A stretch of 64,000 nt of DNA, from positions 41,008-105,007 of the forward strand of contig MPMO01000010.1 of assembly GCA_002238555.1 (NCBI GenBank), read 5' to 3'. The DNA is from Caldilineaceae bacterium bin34. Its GTDB lineage: Bacteria; Chloroflexota; Anaerolineae; Caldilineales; Caldilineaceae. Below are positions 16,840 through 26,036 of this stretch, piece by piece. Made by a program: the position numbers and the translations under genes. Under the pieces are notes generated by a model, which saw only the letters and a program-made list of their open reading frames with translations, had not been told where the DNA came from and searched no databases. Within the stretch, counting starts at the first letter, position 1. The number at the start of each line of letters is the position of its first letter.

Positions 16840-17679
16840 TCAGACAGTCCGCTCAACCTCCACGGGCCGATGCGTGCGCTTCCGGACCATGAACACATAG
16901 CCAACGCCCAGGATGAGGGAAAACAGAAACCACTGGATTGCGTAGCTCAGGTGGTTGCCTTCGCTTAGGTGCAGGTCCTTCGGCTGACGCCGTGGCCAAC
17001 CCTGTGAGTCCCCCTCGACCGGCTGCAGCAGCAGGAACATCGGAGCCACGTCCTGCCCCAGAACACGGCCCAGCAGTTCCAAATCCTCCCGGTGCAGCAG
17101 TCCCCCCGACATCGTGTCGACCTCCGTGCCGGGCGGATGGGGGTTGGCATCCTGCAGGAGACCCCGCACCTCCACCAGGCCTTCGTCCTCGTCGTACTGC
17201 GACCAGTCGTCGGACACCCAGGCCTGCGGAATCCAGCCCCGGTCGACCATCAGAAGCAGGTCCGAACCCTCCAGCCGCATGGGCGTCAGCAGGTGAATCC
17301 CGGCCTCCTCCTTGTAGAAGCGATTCTTGATTCCAACCTGGTTGCGGTAGTCAAGTACGCCCCGGGCCACCGCCTGCCGGTCATGCCAGTCGGCCTCCCA
17401 AACCGTGTCCCCGGTGACGGCCACCGGGGACGCATTCAGCCGGGCCAGGGTTTGCGTGTTCATGCCGCGCCGCCACTCCAGGCGGTCCAGTTGCCAAAAC
17501 CCGAGCTGGGCCAGGCCTGCCATGCCCAGCAGGATGAGAATTGTGGCCGGCCACCAGCGTCGCGACACCAGCACGCGCAGCAGATTCGGGGATGCCTGCA
17601 GTTCCGAGGGAGTCTCGGAGGACGGGGTCGCGCGGGCGGTCATGTCAGTTTGGCACTCAGTAGAACTGGGTTTGTCCAC
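16840..17679 (-). CDS. SURF1 family cytochrome oxidase assembly protein
   Basis: Assists heme a insertion into cytochrome c oxidase subunit I. Two transmembrane helices bracket a periplasmic domain: LVSRRWWPATILILLGMAG near residue 40 and QWFLFSLILGVGYVFMV near the C-terminus. Family motifs LGFWQLDRLEWRRG, VDRGWIP and the conserved GNHLSYAIQWF are present. The annotated start is a GTG at 17679; an ATG at 17643 is equally possible and neither has a strong ribosome-binding site. It is the last gene of the oxidase operon. Confidence 0.9.
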   Translation of the reverse strand: MDKPSSTECQTDMTARATPSSETPSELQASPNLLRVLVSRRWWPATILILLGMAGLAQLGFWQLDRLEWRRGMNTQTLARLNASPVAVTGDTVWEADWHDRQAVARGVLDYRNQVGIKNRFYKEEAGIHLLTPMRLEGSDLLLMVDRGWIPQAWVSDDWSQYDEDEGLVEVRGLLQDANPHPPGTEVDTMSGGLLHREDLELLGRVLGQDVAPMFLLLQPVEGDSQGWPRRQPKDLHLSEGNHLSYAIQWFLFSLILGVGYVFMVRKRTHRPVEVERTV

Positions 17680-17827
17680 TCTTGTTCACGGGTCCTTGAG
17701 GTTCCCAACGGGATCGCCTCTCGCCGTGCAGCTGCCCCTGTGCCACGGGACGGCCGGTGGCGGTGGTTGCGTCCGCTCTTGATCCGACAGGCGGATTGTT
17801 TCAAAAGCCTGCTTCTACTCACTGCCG

Positions 17828-18337
17828 TCAGTTTCGATCAAACAGGGCCCTGAACCAGTCCAGGAATGCCTGCCAGGCGCTTGGTGTGGCCGCGACATCC
17901 ACGTCAATGGCATGGACGACCTGATCCGCACCTTCTCCCATCAGGAGGTCGATAGTCCAGGTTCCGGCCTGCTGCAAGTCCAATCGTCCCTCGTAGAACA
18001 GCTTGTTGAGCGCGTTCTCGTGGGTAGCCGGCGCTTCGACTTCCCATCCGTCGGGATGGCGGGCGCGCATCAGTACGGGCAGGCCGGTCACCGGCTCGGA
18101 TGCGCCATCGGCAGCCATGTTGACCGACACGGTGACGTGCAGCTCTCCGGTTTGGGCCGGCAGCGGGTCCAGCCACACGTACAGGCTGTAGGGACCGGCC
18201 GCCTCGTCCGACAGGAACGGCTCTCCGCCCCCGTGCCCCCAAACCACCGACGCCGACAACAGCAGCGACAAGGCCAATGCGGCCGCGAGCGACCACCGCA
18301 GGAAACGGTGTCCGGCACAGACGGGACGAATCCTCAT
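17828..18337 (-). CDS. Exported FixH/YtkA-like protein of the oxidase operon
   Basis: 169-residue exported protein: signal peptide (FLRWSLAAALALSLLLSASV, cleavage near WGHGGG), then a beta-sandwich-like domain (GPYSLYVWLDPLPAQTGELH, VTGLPVLMRARHPDG, FYEGRLDLQQAGTWTIDLLM). The pattern resembles FixH/YtkA-type Ig-like proteins that accompany copper oxidases. Its ATG overlaps the ctaG stop (ATGA), so it is translationally coupled to it. A role in copper delivery or oxidase assembly is an inference from context. Confidence 0.7.
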   Translation of the reverse strand: MRIRPVCAGHRFLRWSLAAALALSLLLSASVVWGHGGGEPFLSDEAAGPYSLYVWLDPLPAQTGELHVTVSVNMAADGASEPVTGLPVLMRARHPDGWEVEAPATHENALNKLFYEGRLDLQQAGTWTIDLLMGEGADQVVHAIDVDVAATPSAWQAFLDWFRALFDRN

Positions 18338-19203
18338 GTTGCTTCAATCTCGTTGCAGTCCAGGCCGGAACCAATGCGGCGTGCAGCCTGGTTCAGGTGG
18401 CGCGCCAGCAGAATGACCACGCCCGCGATGTACATCATCCCGGTTGGGATCCACATGATGATGCCGGCCAGCCGCTGGTCCTGCATCACATCCATGCCCC
18501 AGAGCCGCGGCACCGTCAGATAGTGTTCGTACACCGGATTTTCAACAAAGCTGAGCAGGGCTCCAATCACCACGTGCGGGGGCACGCACAACAACAGCAC
18601 CGCCATCCGGCCGGCCAGCGAGGTGGGATGGTGAATCCGCGGCGCGGCGCCCATGACCGGCCACCAAAACAGCATGCCGGCCACAAAGAACGTGATGTGC
18701 TCCAGGTCGTGGATCAGCCCGTTGCCCTGGGCCAGGTTGTACAGGCCGGTATCGTGCCACAGGACGATGGCGCCAATGTACAGCGCATACAAAGCCCCCG
18801 GATGGGTCAGGCGTCGCGTCTCCCGCCGGAAGCGCGCCTCGGGATGCAGGAAGCGGACGACTGCGCGCCGGGCCGCAACCGGGAGCCCGTACAACAGCAC
18901 GGGGAACGGGTTGGCCCACAGCAGCAGGACCGGCACCAGCATCAACAACAGAACGTGCTGCACCATGTGCATGAACAGCAATAGGGCGCCGTAGACATCA
19001 ATGAAGGACAGCAGGGCGGCCAGCAGCAGAGCCAAACCCAGCAGATAGGCGGCCAATCGCCACCAGGCTGCCAGACGAATGCGGCCCTGCCGGCGGAGTG
19101 CGACCCATCCCGCGGCATAGACCCCGGCGGCAAGAAGGGCGACGGCCAACACCGAGGGCCGCCACTCCCAGGTTGCGAGGGCCGCCTGCAGTACCGGGTT
19201 CAC
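18334..19203 (-). CDS. ctaG: CtaG-type cytochrome c oxidase assembly membrane protein (caa3 family)
   Basis: Polytopic membrane protein of the Bacillus CtaG family (not the Cox11 family). About seven hydrophobic helices with conserved histidines typical of the family: FMHMVQHVLLLMLVPVLLLW, a later DLEHITFFVAGMLFWWPVMG and PPHVVIGALLSF. These histidines are thought to bind copper during CuB assembly. It lies between subunit III and the FixH-like gene. Confidence 0.92.
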   Translation of the reverse strand: MNPVLQAALATWEWRPSVLAVALLAAGVYAAGWVALRRQGRIRLAAWWRLAAYLLGLALLLAALLSFIDVYGALLLFMHMVQHVLLLMLVPVLLLWANPFPVLLYGLPVAARRAVVRFLHPEARFRRETRRLTHPGALYALYIGAIVLWHDTGLYNLAQGNGLIHDLEHITFFVAGMLFWWPVMGAAPRIHHPTSLAGRMAVLLLCVPPHVVIGALLSFVENPVYEHYLTVPRLWGMDVMQDQRLAGIIMWIPTGMMYIAGVVILLARHLNQAARRIGSGLDCNEIEAT

Positions 19204-19267
19204 TGTCGGAGGCGGGTACCCGTCCCCGACCGGGCGTGCGGTGGACCAATACCCGAAAGGGTTCGGG

Positions 19268-19882
19268 CTAGTGGACGGCGTGCCCGATCAGGTAGATGGC
19301 CGGGTAGAAGAAGATCCAGACCAGGTCCACGTAGTGCCAGTAGATGGCACAGGCCTCGACGCCCCAGTGCCGTTCCTCGGTGTAGACATCGCGCCGGCCG
19401 TTGCGCCAGACCACCACGATGAACGCGACCCCGGTAATCACGTGGATGGCATGCATGCCCGTCATGCCGAAGATGACGGCCCCGAAGACGCCGTCCGTGG
19501 GGCCGATGTGGTGTTCAATGAACGGAAGTTGGATCAGGCCCCACTCGAAGATGACCACGCCCAGCAGGAACACGACACCGAGAAATCCGGTAATCCACAG
19601 GCTGACCAGGAAGTCGCGCTTGCGGCCGTTGGCAATGGCCACCTCGGACCGGTTCATGAAGTAGCTGGAGGCCAGCAGGACCACCGTCACAATGAGCCCG
19701 ACGTTCTGGTCGAGTTCGGGCCGGATGATGTGGCCGTCCTCGTCCACCCACAGGGCGAACCGGGTGATCAGCAGACCCCCGAAGAGGAACAGTTCGGAAA
19801 AGAAGAACAACCACATGCCCATCCGGTTGTTCCGGGTGGCAGTGCGGTAGACCTCGATGGCATCGGCCGCCAGTGCACTCAT
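19268..19882 (-). CDS. ctaE: Cytochrome c oxidase subunit III
   Basis: Integral membrane subunit with five predicted helices (204 residues), the shorter bacterial form. Recognised from MGMWLFFFSELFLFGGLLIT, FGMTGMHAIHVITGVAFIVV and the C-terminal YWHYVDLVWIFFYPAIYL. It starts 3 bp after the subunit IV stop, a tight operon arrangement. Confidence 0.95.
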   Translation of the reverse strand: MSALAADAIEVYRTATRNNRMGMWLFFFSELFLFGGLLITRFALWVDEDGHIIRPELDQNVGLIVTVVLLASSYFMNRSEVAIANGRKRDFLVSLWITGFLGVVFLLGVVIFEWGLIQLPFIEHHIGPTDGVFGAVIFGMTGMHAIHVITGVAFIVVVWRNGRRDVYTEERHWGVEACAIYWHYVDLVWIFFYPAIYLIGHAVH

Positions 19883-19885
19883 CGC

Positions 19886-20083
19886 CTAATGTCCCTCGTC
19901 TTCCCGCCAGAGGCTGGTAATGTGCATGAAGTAGTAGACCACCAGCACGCCCTTGGCCGCGCCGAGCAGCAGCAGAATCGTCGCGCTGCCGGTCTGCAGT
20001 GCGACCAGGTACTCGATCACCGTCAGGATGAACAGCGCGATGCCGACCACAATGCCTTGCCGGAACGGGGATGACTTGCTCAT
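19886..20083 (-). CDS. ctaF: Cytochrome c oxidase subunit IV
   Basis: Small (65-residue) two-helix membrane protein of the prokaryotic COX4 family, with the typical GAAKGVLVVYYFMHI second helix. Positioned between subunits I and III, it is expected to stabilise the complex. Confidence 0.88.
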   Translation of the reverse strand: MSKSSPFRQGIVVGIALFILTVIEYLVALQTGSATILLLLGAAKGVLVVYYFMHITSLWREDEGH

Positions 20084-20135
20084 GAATGCTTCAGGGATGG
20101 GATCGGTTCAGGGGTAGTGCGGAACGCGCGCAGCC

Positions 20136-21998
20136 TCAGTGTGCCTGCGTGTGGCCGGCCTGGGACTCGTCCATGACGACGTACTCCTCCTCCAAGCCGT
20201 AGTCGTACGGCTCGCCCACAACCTGCAGCGGAGCGGCAAAGCTGTGCTCCGGCACCGGCGAGGGAATTTGCCATTCCGGCGAACGGGAACGCCAGGGATT
20301 GGCGGGGGCCCGAACCCCGATTTCGGCGCTGGTCACCAGGTTGTAGATCATGATCAGGATGGAGAGGCCGATCAGGAAGGCGGCAATCGTAGTCTCCAGG
20401 TGCCGCGCCTCGATCAATCCTCCGCCCAGCGTCGGGTCGTAGTCCACGATGCGGCGCCGCATGCCCATCGTGCCGACGGTCATCTGGCCGATGCTCATCA
20501 ACCAGAAGGCCGGTGTCATGATGTAGAAGTGAAGCTTGCCCAGGGTCTCGTTGTACATCCTACCGGTGATCTTGGGGAACCAGAAGTAGATCGCGGCGCA
20601 GAACGGGAACACGAAGCCGCCGAACAGCGTGGCGTGGAAGTGGCCGACCACGAAGTAGGTGTCATGGAGGTACAGGTCGGAGGCGACCGTTGCCAGAATG
20701 GGACCGGTCAGGCCACCCAGCAAAAAGACCGAAATGGCGCCCAGGGTGAAGAGCATCGGCGTCGGGAAGCGGAGGCGGCCGCCCCACATGGTTGCCACCC
20801 AGCTGAAGAACTTCACGCCGGTCGGGACCGCGACCAGCAAGGTCGCAATCATGAAGGGGATCCGCAGGTACTGCGAATAGCCGGACGTGAACATGTGGTG
20901 GCCCCAGACCAGGAACCCGACCAGGGCAATTGCAAGACTGGACAGGGCAATCCACCGGTACCCGAACAGGGGCTTGCGCGAGAACACCGGCAGCAGTTCA
21001 CTGATGATGCCCAGGCCCGGCAACACGAACACGTAGACCGCCGGATGGGAGTAGAACCAGAAGATGTGCTGGAAGAGGATGGGGTTGCCGCCACCCTCCG
21101 GGTCGAAGAAGCCCATGCCCAGGGCCCGCTCCGACAATCCCATGAGGAAGGCGGTACCGATGGCCTGCGTGGCCGTCAACTGGATCAGGCTGGTGGCCAG
21201 CACGGCCCAGCAGAAGATCGGGATGCGGAAGAGGTCCATGCCCTTGGGCCGCATCGTCAGGATGGTCACGAGCAGGTTGAGCGATCCCAGGATGGAGGAC
21301 AGGCCCACGAAGTAGATGGCCAGGAACAGGAACTGGTAGCCGACCGACCCTTGGGTGCTGAGCGGCGGATAGGCGGTCCAGCCGGCATCGAACCCGCCCA
21401 GGAAGGCGCTGGCCAGCAACAGCAGGGCTCCGGGGACGTTGATCCAGAAGGCGAAGGCGTTGAGCCGGGGAAAGGCCATGTCCTCGGCCCCGATCATCAG
21501 CGGCACCAGGTAGTTGGCCATGCCGCCCACCCCCAGCAGGATGGCGGCAATCACGGCCCAGCCGTGGAGGCCAATCAGCTTGTTGTACATGCCTATGCCG
21601 AGGAACTGCAGATCGGCCTGTGCCAGTTCCGCCCGGAAGATCAGGGCGAAGGAACCGCCAATCATCAGCATCAGCAACGAGGTCACGGAATACTGGATGC
21701 CAATGACCTTGTGGTTGTAGTCGGTGGAGAAATACCGGGTCCATGCCGGCTTGTCCCGGGGCGGGCCATGCACCAGGGGGGTTGCCTTGCCGCGGCACCA
21801 CTCCAGCCAGTCGTCGATGGCGCCCACGCCCCACATGAACGAAAAGCCGCCGACCAGGCCGCCGACCACAAAGACCACTTCCTGGTCCCACAGTTCCATC
21901 CCGGCCAAGAGGCGCCAAACCATGGCCACCACCATGCCCAGGACGGTGCCGGCCGCCTGGTAGATGAGGCCACGGGTTAGACCCAACTGCATCAACAT
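20136..21998 (-). CDS. ctaD: Cytochrome c oxidase subunit I, A2-type
   Basis: Catalytic subunit carrying heme a, heme a3 and CuB, with proton pumping. Twelve core helices, preceded by two extra N-terminal helices and a linker (residues 1-90). Metal ligands are visible: heme a His in LHGWAVI, CuB His and cross-linked Tyr in FYSHPAVYVF, the CuB pair in VWGHHMFTSG and the heme pair in VVGHFHATL. The segment FYSHPAVY lacks the D-channel glutamate of GHPEV oxidases and has the YS pair instead, which defines the A2 (YSHPxV) subfamily known from caa3 enzymes of Thermus and Rhodothermus. The C-terminal 60 residues are soluble and Glu/Pro-rich. Confidence 0.96.
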   Translation of the reverse strand: MLMQLGLTRGLIYQAAGTVLGMVVAMVWRLLAGMELWDQEVVFVVGGLVGGFSFMWGVGAIDDWLEWCRGKATPLVHGPPRDKPAWTRYFSTDYNHKVIGIQYSVTSLLMLMIGGSFALIFRAELAQADLQFLGIGMYNKLIGLHGWAVIAAILLGVGGMANYLVPLMIGAEDMAFPRLNAFAFWINVPGALLLLASAFLGGFDAGWTAYPPLSTQGSVGYQFLFLAIYFVGLSSILGSLNLLVTILTMRPKGMDLFRIPIFCWAVLATSLIQLTATQAIGTAFLMGLSERALGMGFFDPEGGGNPILFQHIFWFYSHPAVYVFVLPGLGIISELLPVFSRKPLFGYRWIALSSLAIALVGFLVWGHHMFTSGYSQYLRIPFMIATLLVAVPTGVKFFSWVATMWGGRLRFPTPMLFTLGAISVFLLGGLTGPILATVASDLYLHDTYFVVGHFHATLFGGFVFPFCAAIYFWFPKITGRMYNETLGKLHFYIMTPAFWLMSIGQMTVGTMGMRRRIVDYDPTLGGGLIEARHLETTIAAFLIGLSILIMIYNLVTSAEIGVRAPANPWRSRSPEWQIPSPVPEHSFAAPLQVVGEPYDYGLEEEYVVMDESQAGHTQAH

Positions 21999-22045
21999 AG
22001 CGCTCTCCGCAATGACCGGACCGCCTTCACGGTCCCGTTGCCGAC

Positions 22046-22768
22046 TTACTCCAGCTGCTCGTTAATCCAGGCGTCGAAGTCTTCCTGTAAAACCACGCGC
22101 ACATCCGCCAGCATGTAGGCATGGCGCAGACCGCACAGTTCGGCACAGCGCAGCTGGAACTCGCCCACCTCCGTGGGGGTCACCCTCAGCTCCGTGACGA
22201 TGCCGGGCACGAGGTCCTGCTTGACGCGCCACTCCACCACCCAGAAGGAATGGAGGACGTCCACGGCCGACATTGAAAGCAGGAGCGGCTGGTTGACCGG
22301 AACCACCATCTCCGTGGTCTGGAATTCCCCGTGGCCCGGATAGGCGAACCGCCAGCTCCACTGCAGACCCTCCACCTCCACCGTCATTTCATTGTCCTGC
22401 GGCGCGGTGACCTGGGCCAGAACCTGGGTTCCGATAACCCCGTAAATCGCCACGACAATGAGCGGGATGACGGTCCAGGCGATCTCGAGGCCGTAGTGGC
22501 CGTGGAAATAGTCCCCTTCCTCGTCCTCCTCGCCCGGGCGCGCCCGGAAGGCGACGATCGAGTAGCCCATGATTACCAGAACCAGCGCCCCGGCGCCCGC
22601 GATGAGCCAGACATGCTGGCCGATCAGGTTGTCGATGGCGGCCGACTGGGCGCTGCCCTGGATGGCAGGCAACGGCAGCGACAAGTCCAAAATCCACTGG
22701 ATGACCAGTGTGAAGACAACTACAAGGATCCCCGCGTACAGGAAATGTCTTCGATAGTTGCTGCGCAT
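22046..22768 (-). CDS. ctaC: Cytochrome c oxidase subunit II
   Basis: CuA-bearing subunit that receives electrons from cytochrome c. Two N-terminal helices, then a cupredoxin domain with CuA ligands: His in DVLHSFWV and CAELCGLRHAYM (C-x3-C-x3-H-x2-M). There is no fused cytochrome c domain, so the donor is a separate protein not encoded in this window. It is the first gene of the operon. Confidence 0.95.
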   Translation of the reverse strand: MRSNYRRHFLYAGILVVVFTLVIQWILDLSLPLPAIQGSAQSAAIDNLIGQHVWLIAGAGALVLVIMGYSIVAFRARPGEEDEEGDYFHGHYGLEIAWTVIPLIVVAIYGVIGTQVLAQVTAPQDNEMTVEVEGLQWSWRFAYPGHGEFQTTEMVVPVNQPLLLSMSAVDVLHSFWVVEWRVKQDLVPGIVTELRVTPTEVGEFQLRCAELCGLRHAYMLADVRVVLQEDFDAWINEQLE

Positions 22769-22831
22769 CCTTGCAGGGGCCTCAGTACGGGAACTTTGCG
22801 AGGCATCGTCACCCTCGCGCCGACCGGCCGG

Positions 22832-22840
22832 ATTGTAGCA
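22832..22840 (-). promoter_or_regulatory. Candidate extended -10 promoter of the oxidase operon
   Basis: On the minus strand TGCTACAAT lies 64 bp upstream of the ctaC start. No convincing -35 element is present at 17 bp. Confidence 0.4.
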
Positions 22841-23159
22841 CCAGAAAGGCCCTGAAACGGCATGGGCACCGCCAGTCCGCGACGTGCCGACCCGCTGGCC
22901 GCATGCAACGGAAGGCCTTCACGCGGTTGGGTGGACGCCAACTCCCGTTGCAGGTCCCAGGCCCCGATCCCCAAGCCCTGGGCCGGAGCCCCCGCTTCCA
23001 AGATCGGAGTCCACAAGAACACGGTGAAGGCGTGGGACCTGAACGGCACGTTGCCGGCCCAGCACCGTGCGCTACTGCACGGACGCGGATGTGGATCGGT
23101 TTTGTGGCGTGGAACGCCGTCCCTCATCCAATCAGACCGCGTTCTGCCCCCGTATGTCC
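22841..23159. other. Intergenic stretch preceding the decayed TnpB
   Basis: About 320 bp without a supported gene. It may include unrecognisable remains of the 5' part of the transposon-associated gene that follows. Confidence 0.4.
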
Positions 23160-24010
23160 AGCCGCACCCAGCAGGGCGGCCTGTGGTCGCAACAGCAGGC
23201 CATGGAACGCGGCCGGCGCATCGCCATCCCGCTCAAGGTTGATCCCCTGCCTCCGGGCACCTTCCGCATCATCCTGCCGGCCAACGGACAGGCGGCAATC
23301 CACGACGCCGTGGAAGAGGCACAGGTGTGCGGCACGCGTGGCTGTGGGGATGTCGCCGTGGGCGTGGACAAGGGCTGCACCGAAGTCCACCTGGACCGTG
23401 ACGGGGAGCGGCACAAAGCAAGGTTGGGCAACCGATTGTCCGCGGAGAGCGACCACCGCAAGGTGCAGGGGCGAAGACGCAACCGGCTGCGGGTGGTTGT
23501 AGAGAATCATGCAGCCAAGGGCCGCCACCGCAAGCCGACACCATCCGGAAGAACAATCTGGGCCACCGGAAGCGGCAACGGCGGCAGTCCCTGCACCACC
23601 GAACAGGTGCGCGACCATCTCCGTCAGGCAGCCCATTCCACCGTGGACAAGGCCGGCACCATCGCCTGCGAGGACCTGTCCGCACCAATGCAGTCCGCCC
23701 CGTACCGCCCGCCGTCGCCTGAACGGATGGGGCAAGAGCGTCATGGCAGAAACCCTCACTTCGATATCTCGGCGCAGAGGTTCTGCACCGGCCTTGGTCA
23801 ATCCGGCCTCCAACTCGCAAATCGACTCCCGGACGGTCCTGTCGCCGGGCACGTATCGCGGAGACCGGTATTTTGTCCCAAAAGGATTGTGCCGGATGCG
23901 GATATCAGTACCGCCTGTAACAATCTGGTGCAGTTGGACGACGACGGGAAAACGTTGCACATCCCCGTAGGGCATGTGCGCGCCCTGCTCGCGGAACGAA
24001 CCTGGACCGC
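23160..24010 (+). pseudogene. Decayed TnpB (IS200/IS605 OrfB) gene
   Basis: Remnant of an RNA-guided TnpB-type nuclease gene. Homologous segments appear in order but in changing frames: AMERGRRIAIPLKVDP, the RuvC-I region VGVDKGCTEVHLDRDG and GNRLSAESDHRKVQGRRRNR in one frame; then DTIRKNNLGHRKRQRR in a second; EQVRDHLRQAAHSTVDKA and the RuvC-II ACEDLSAP back in the first; RRRLNGWGKSVMAETL to SNSQIDSRTVLSPGTYRGDR in the third; and PDADISTACNN (RuvC-III) in the first again. At least four frameshifts are needed, and the zinc-finger cysteines are not intact. Boundaries are approximate. No partner TnpA or transposon ends were recognised. Confidence 0.8.
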
Positions 24011-24211
24011 GGCGGGGACTTGTTTTCCACCCGGGCGAGTGGCCGGAACATGCAACAGCACCCCCGTCAACCGAGAGCGAAGTACCCGTGTCGGCCCCGA
24101 AGTGTGCCGGGTAAAGAAACCGGATTGCCCGCTGCTCGGATGCGACCAGGATGCGCGCTTGATCTACAGTAGGGCAGAGCCGTTCGGGCCCATTCCATTT
24201 CACCTTCCCTT

Positions 24212-24835
24212 ATGAACACTGAAGCAAACCAAGAGCAATGGATCCTCGACTGCCCGGATTTGAGGCGGTTCATTGAGGCGGTGCAGAAGGCAAGATCCTC
24301 GACCCGTTCCCTTCCCGACCTGCTGGACCGCCTGGAGCCGTCCTTCGAGGAGCTGCTGGCGAATCATGCCTGGCTGCCCGAACGGTTCATGCACCCTTCG
24401 GAGAACAGCGGGATGGGCGGAGGCATCGGCATGTGGCTCCTGTACCGCTCGGCGGATGGCGATCTGGCCTTTTCATCGCTGGTGGTGCCGGCCGGCAGCG
24501 AAACGCCGGTCCACGATCACCTGACCTGGGGCCTGGTGGGAATCTACAGGGGCACACAGGAGGAAACGGTGTACCGGGCCGCGGGGTCGCCCACAGACGG
24601 CAGCGCGCCCCTGACCCTTTCCGAGGTGCTGCATCTGGCGCCCGGAGACCACTATCGGCTGACACCCGACAACGACATTCACAAGGTACGGACCACGTCG
24701 GCCGAAACATCCGTGTCGCTGCATCTCCTGGGCAACGACAACGGCTGCACCTGGCGTCACCGGTACGACCCCGATGCCGATGCGGTGGCGGATTTCAGGT
24801 CGGGCTGGCTGAATGCCGAGTGCCGCGAGTACTAA
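24212..24835 (+). CDS. Cysteine dioxygenase-type cupin
   Basis: Predicted mononuclear iron thiol dioxygenase (cysteine or mercaptopropionate type). The 207-residue protein has the three-His cupin site: H101 and H103 in TPVHDHLTWG, and H157 in DNDIHKVRT, with YRGTQEET and LHLLGNDNG as supporting motifs. Substrate is not determinable from sequence. It stands alone; the preceding region is the decayed TnpB. Confidence 0.85.
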   Translation: MNTEANQEQWILDCPDLRRFIEAVQKARSSTRSLPDLLDRLEPSFEELLANHAWLPERFMHPSENSGMGGGIGMWLLYRSADGDLAFSSLVVPAGSETPVHDHLTWGLVGIYRGTQEETVYRAAGSPTDGSAPLTLSEVLHLAPGDHYRLTPDNDIHKVRTTSAETSVSLHLLGNDNGCTWRHRYDPDADAVADFRSGWLNAECREY

Positions 24836-24891
24836 CTCCGTTCCGGGCGGTGGAACGGCCATCCCCACCCCTGTGTCTACGCGCAATCAAC

Positions 24892-24920
24892 TTGGGCTCG
24901 ATGGGTTATAACGGTATACT
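24892..24920 (+). promoter_or_regulatory. Sigma-70-like promoter of the recombinase-like gene
   Basis: TTGGGC at 24892-24897, a 17-bp spacer and TATACT at 24915-24920, about 140 bp before the ATG at 25059. The match and spacing are good, but unproven. Confidence 0.55.
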
Positions 24921-25058
24921 CATGGATGCTCGACCGCATGTCCTTCCGCTGACACGGAGGACTGCCGGCTTCCGACAAGAGAACGCTGCACCTGCGGCCC
25001 TGCGGTCCGAGTTTCTGCCCCTTCGGGGGAATTCCGGTGCATCAGTACACGAAACGCA

Positions 25059-26036
25059 ATGACAGGCAAAGACACTGACCTGATCGAAATCGACGTTAAC
25101 GACAAACGAGCGCGGCGTGTGCGCAACGACAGCCGTCCTGCTGCCGTTCCGCCCGAGCCTCCCGCAAGCCAACAGGACTCGCTGGGCGAACAGCTGGTCC
25201 GGTACGGCACCCACCTGGCCGCCTCCGACCTTGCGGAGAACACCAAACGGGCCTTTGCCAGCGACATCCAAATCCTGACCGAGTACTTCCCGGAGCACCT
25301 GAGTGTCGGCAGTTTGACACTCGGGAAGCTGGAGGCCTACTTCGACTGGATGCAGAAGGAGCGCAAGGCGCCTTGCAACAACAAGACCCTGTCCCGCCGC
25401 ATCACGTCGACACGGTCCTTTTTCGGCTGGCTGATCCAGGAGGGGCACCTGCAGGAGGATCCGACCGGGGGCCTCAAACGGGTCGCGGCGGATCCGCACG
25501 TGCCGACCATCCTCAATACGGGCGACATCAAGCGGCTGAACCAGAAGGCCAGCGACATCTTCTGGAAAGGCCAGAACCCGGATGCCAGGCCGCTGTTGCT
25601 GCTTCAGCTGCTGCTGCAAACCGGCATGAAGAAGAAGGAGGTCACCAGCCTTCGCTTTTCGGATTTCATGTTCGGCAGCCGTGCCCTGGTCCATGTCCGG
25701 AGCGGGGACGGCCAACCGGCATACCGGGACCGGCACCTGCCCCTGAGTCGCAACTTCGGCTCAATCCTGGATGCCTACCGCAGCCAGTACGCCGCCGACA
25801 AGGACGACGACACGCCGGTGTTCGACTGCACGGCGCGCAACCTGGAATACCAGCTGGAGGACCTGGGCAGACAGGCCGGCCCTGTCAGTTGCAAGGTCGG
25901 CTTCGAGGTACTGCGTTGGACCGCGGCGGTGAGCGACCTGCGCATAGGGATTGATCCGGAAGCCCTGCGGCACAAGCTGGGCCTGTCCCCGGTGGCCTGG
26001 CGCAACACCAGCGTCAGGCTGCACACCCTCATTTAG
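25059..26036 (+). CDS. Tyrosine recombinase-fold protein lacking catalytic residues
   Basis: Resembles XerC/XerD-type site-specific recombinases: a SAM-like core-binding domain (about residues 42-145, YGTHLAASDLAENTKRAFAS, LSRRITSTRSFFGWLIQEGH) and a catalytic-fold domain (150-325). The active-site positions are replaced: the first Arg motif reads LLLQTGMKKKEV (Lys for Arg), the box II His/Arg region reads GFEVLRWTAA with no His, LGH reads LGL, and no tyrosine is found near the C-terminus (WRNTSVRLHTLI). The frame is intact and has a good promoter, so it is not simply decaying; a DNA-binding role is possible. It overlaps the convergent ksgA end by 8 bp. Confidence 0.72.
   Translation: MTGKDTDLIEIDVNDKRARRVRNDSRPAAVPPEPPASQQDSLGEQLVRYGTHLAASDLAENTKRAFASDIQILTEYFPEHLSVGSLTLGKLEAYFDWMQKERKAPCNNKTLSRRITSTRSFFGWLIQEGHLQEDPTGGLKRVAADPHVPTILNTGDIKRLNQKASDIFWKGQNPDARPLLLLQLLLQTGMKKKEVTSLRFSDFMFGSRALVHVRSGDGQPAYRDRHLPLSRNFGSILDAYRSQYAADKDDDTPVFDCTARNLEYQLEDLGRQAGPVSCKVGFEVLRWTAAVSDLRIGIDPEALRHKLGLSPVAWRNTSVRLHTLI

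Noticed and set aside
20139..21980. 613-residue open frame antisense to ctaD
   Set aside because: Shadow of subunit I, with unnatural His/Gln/Arg composition and no domain.
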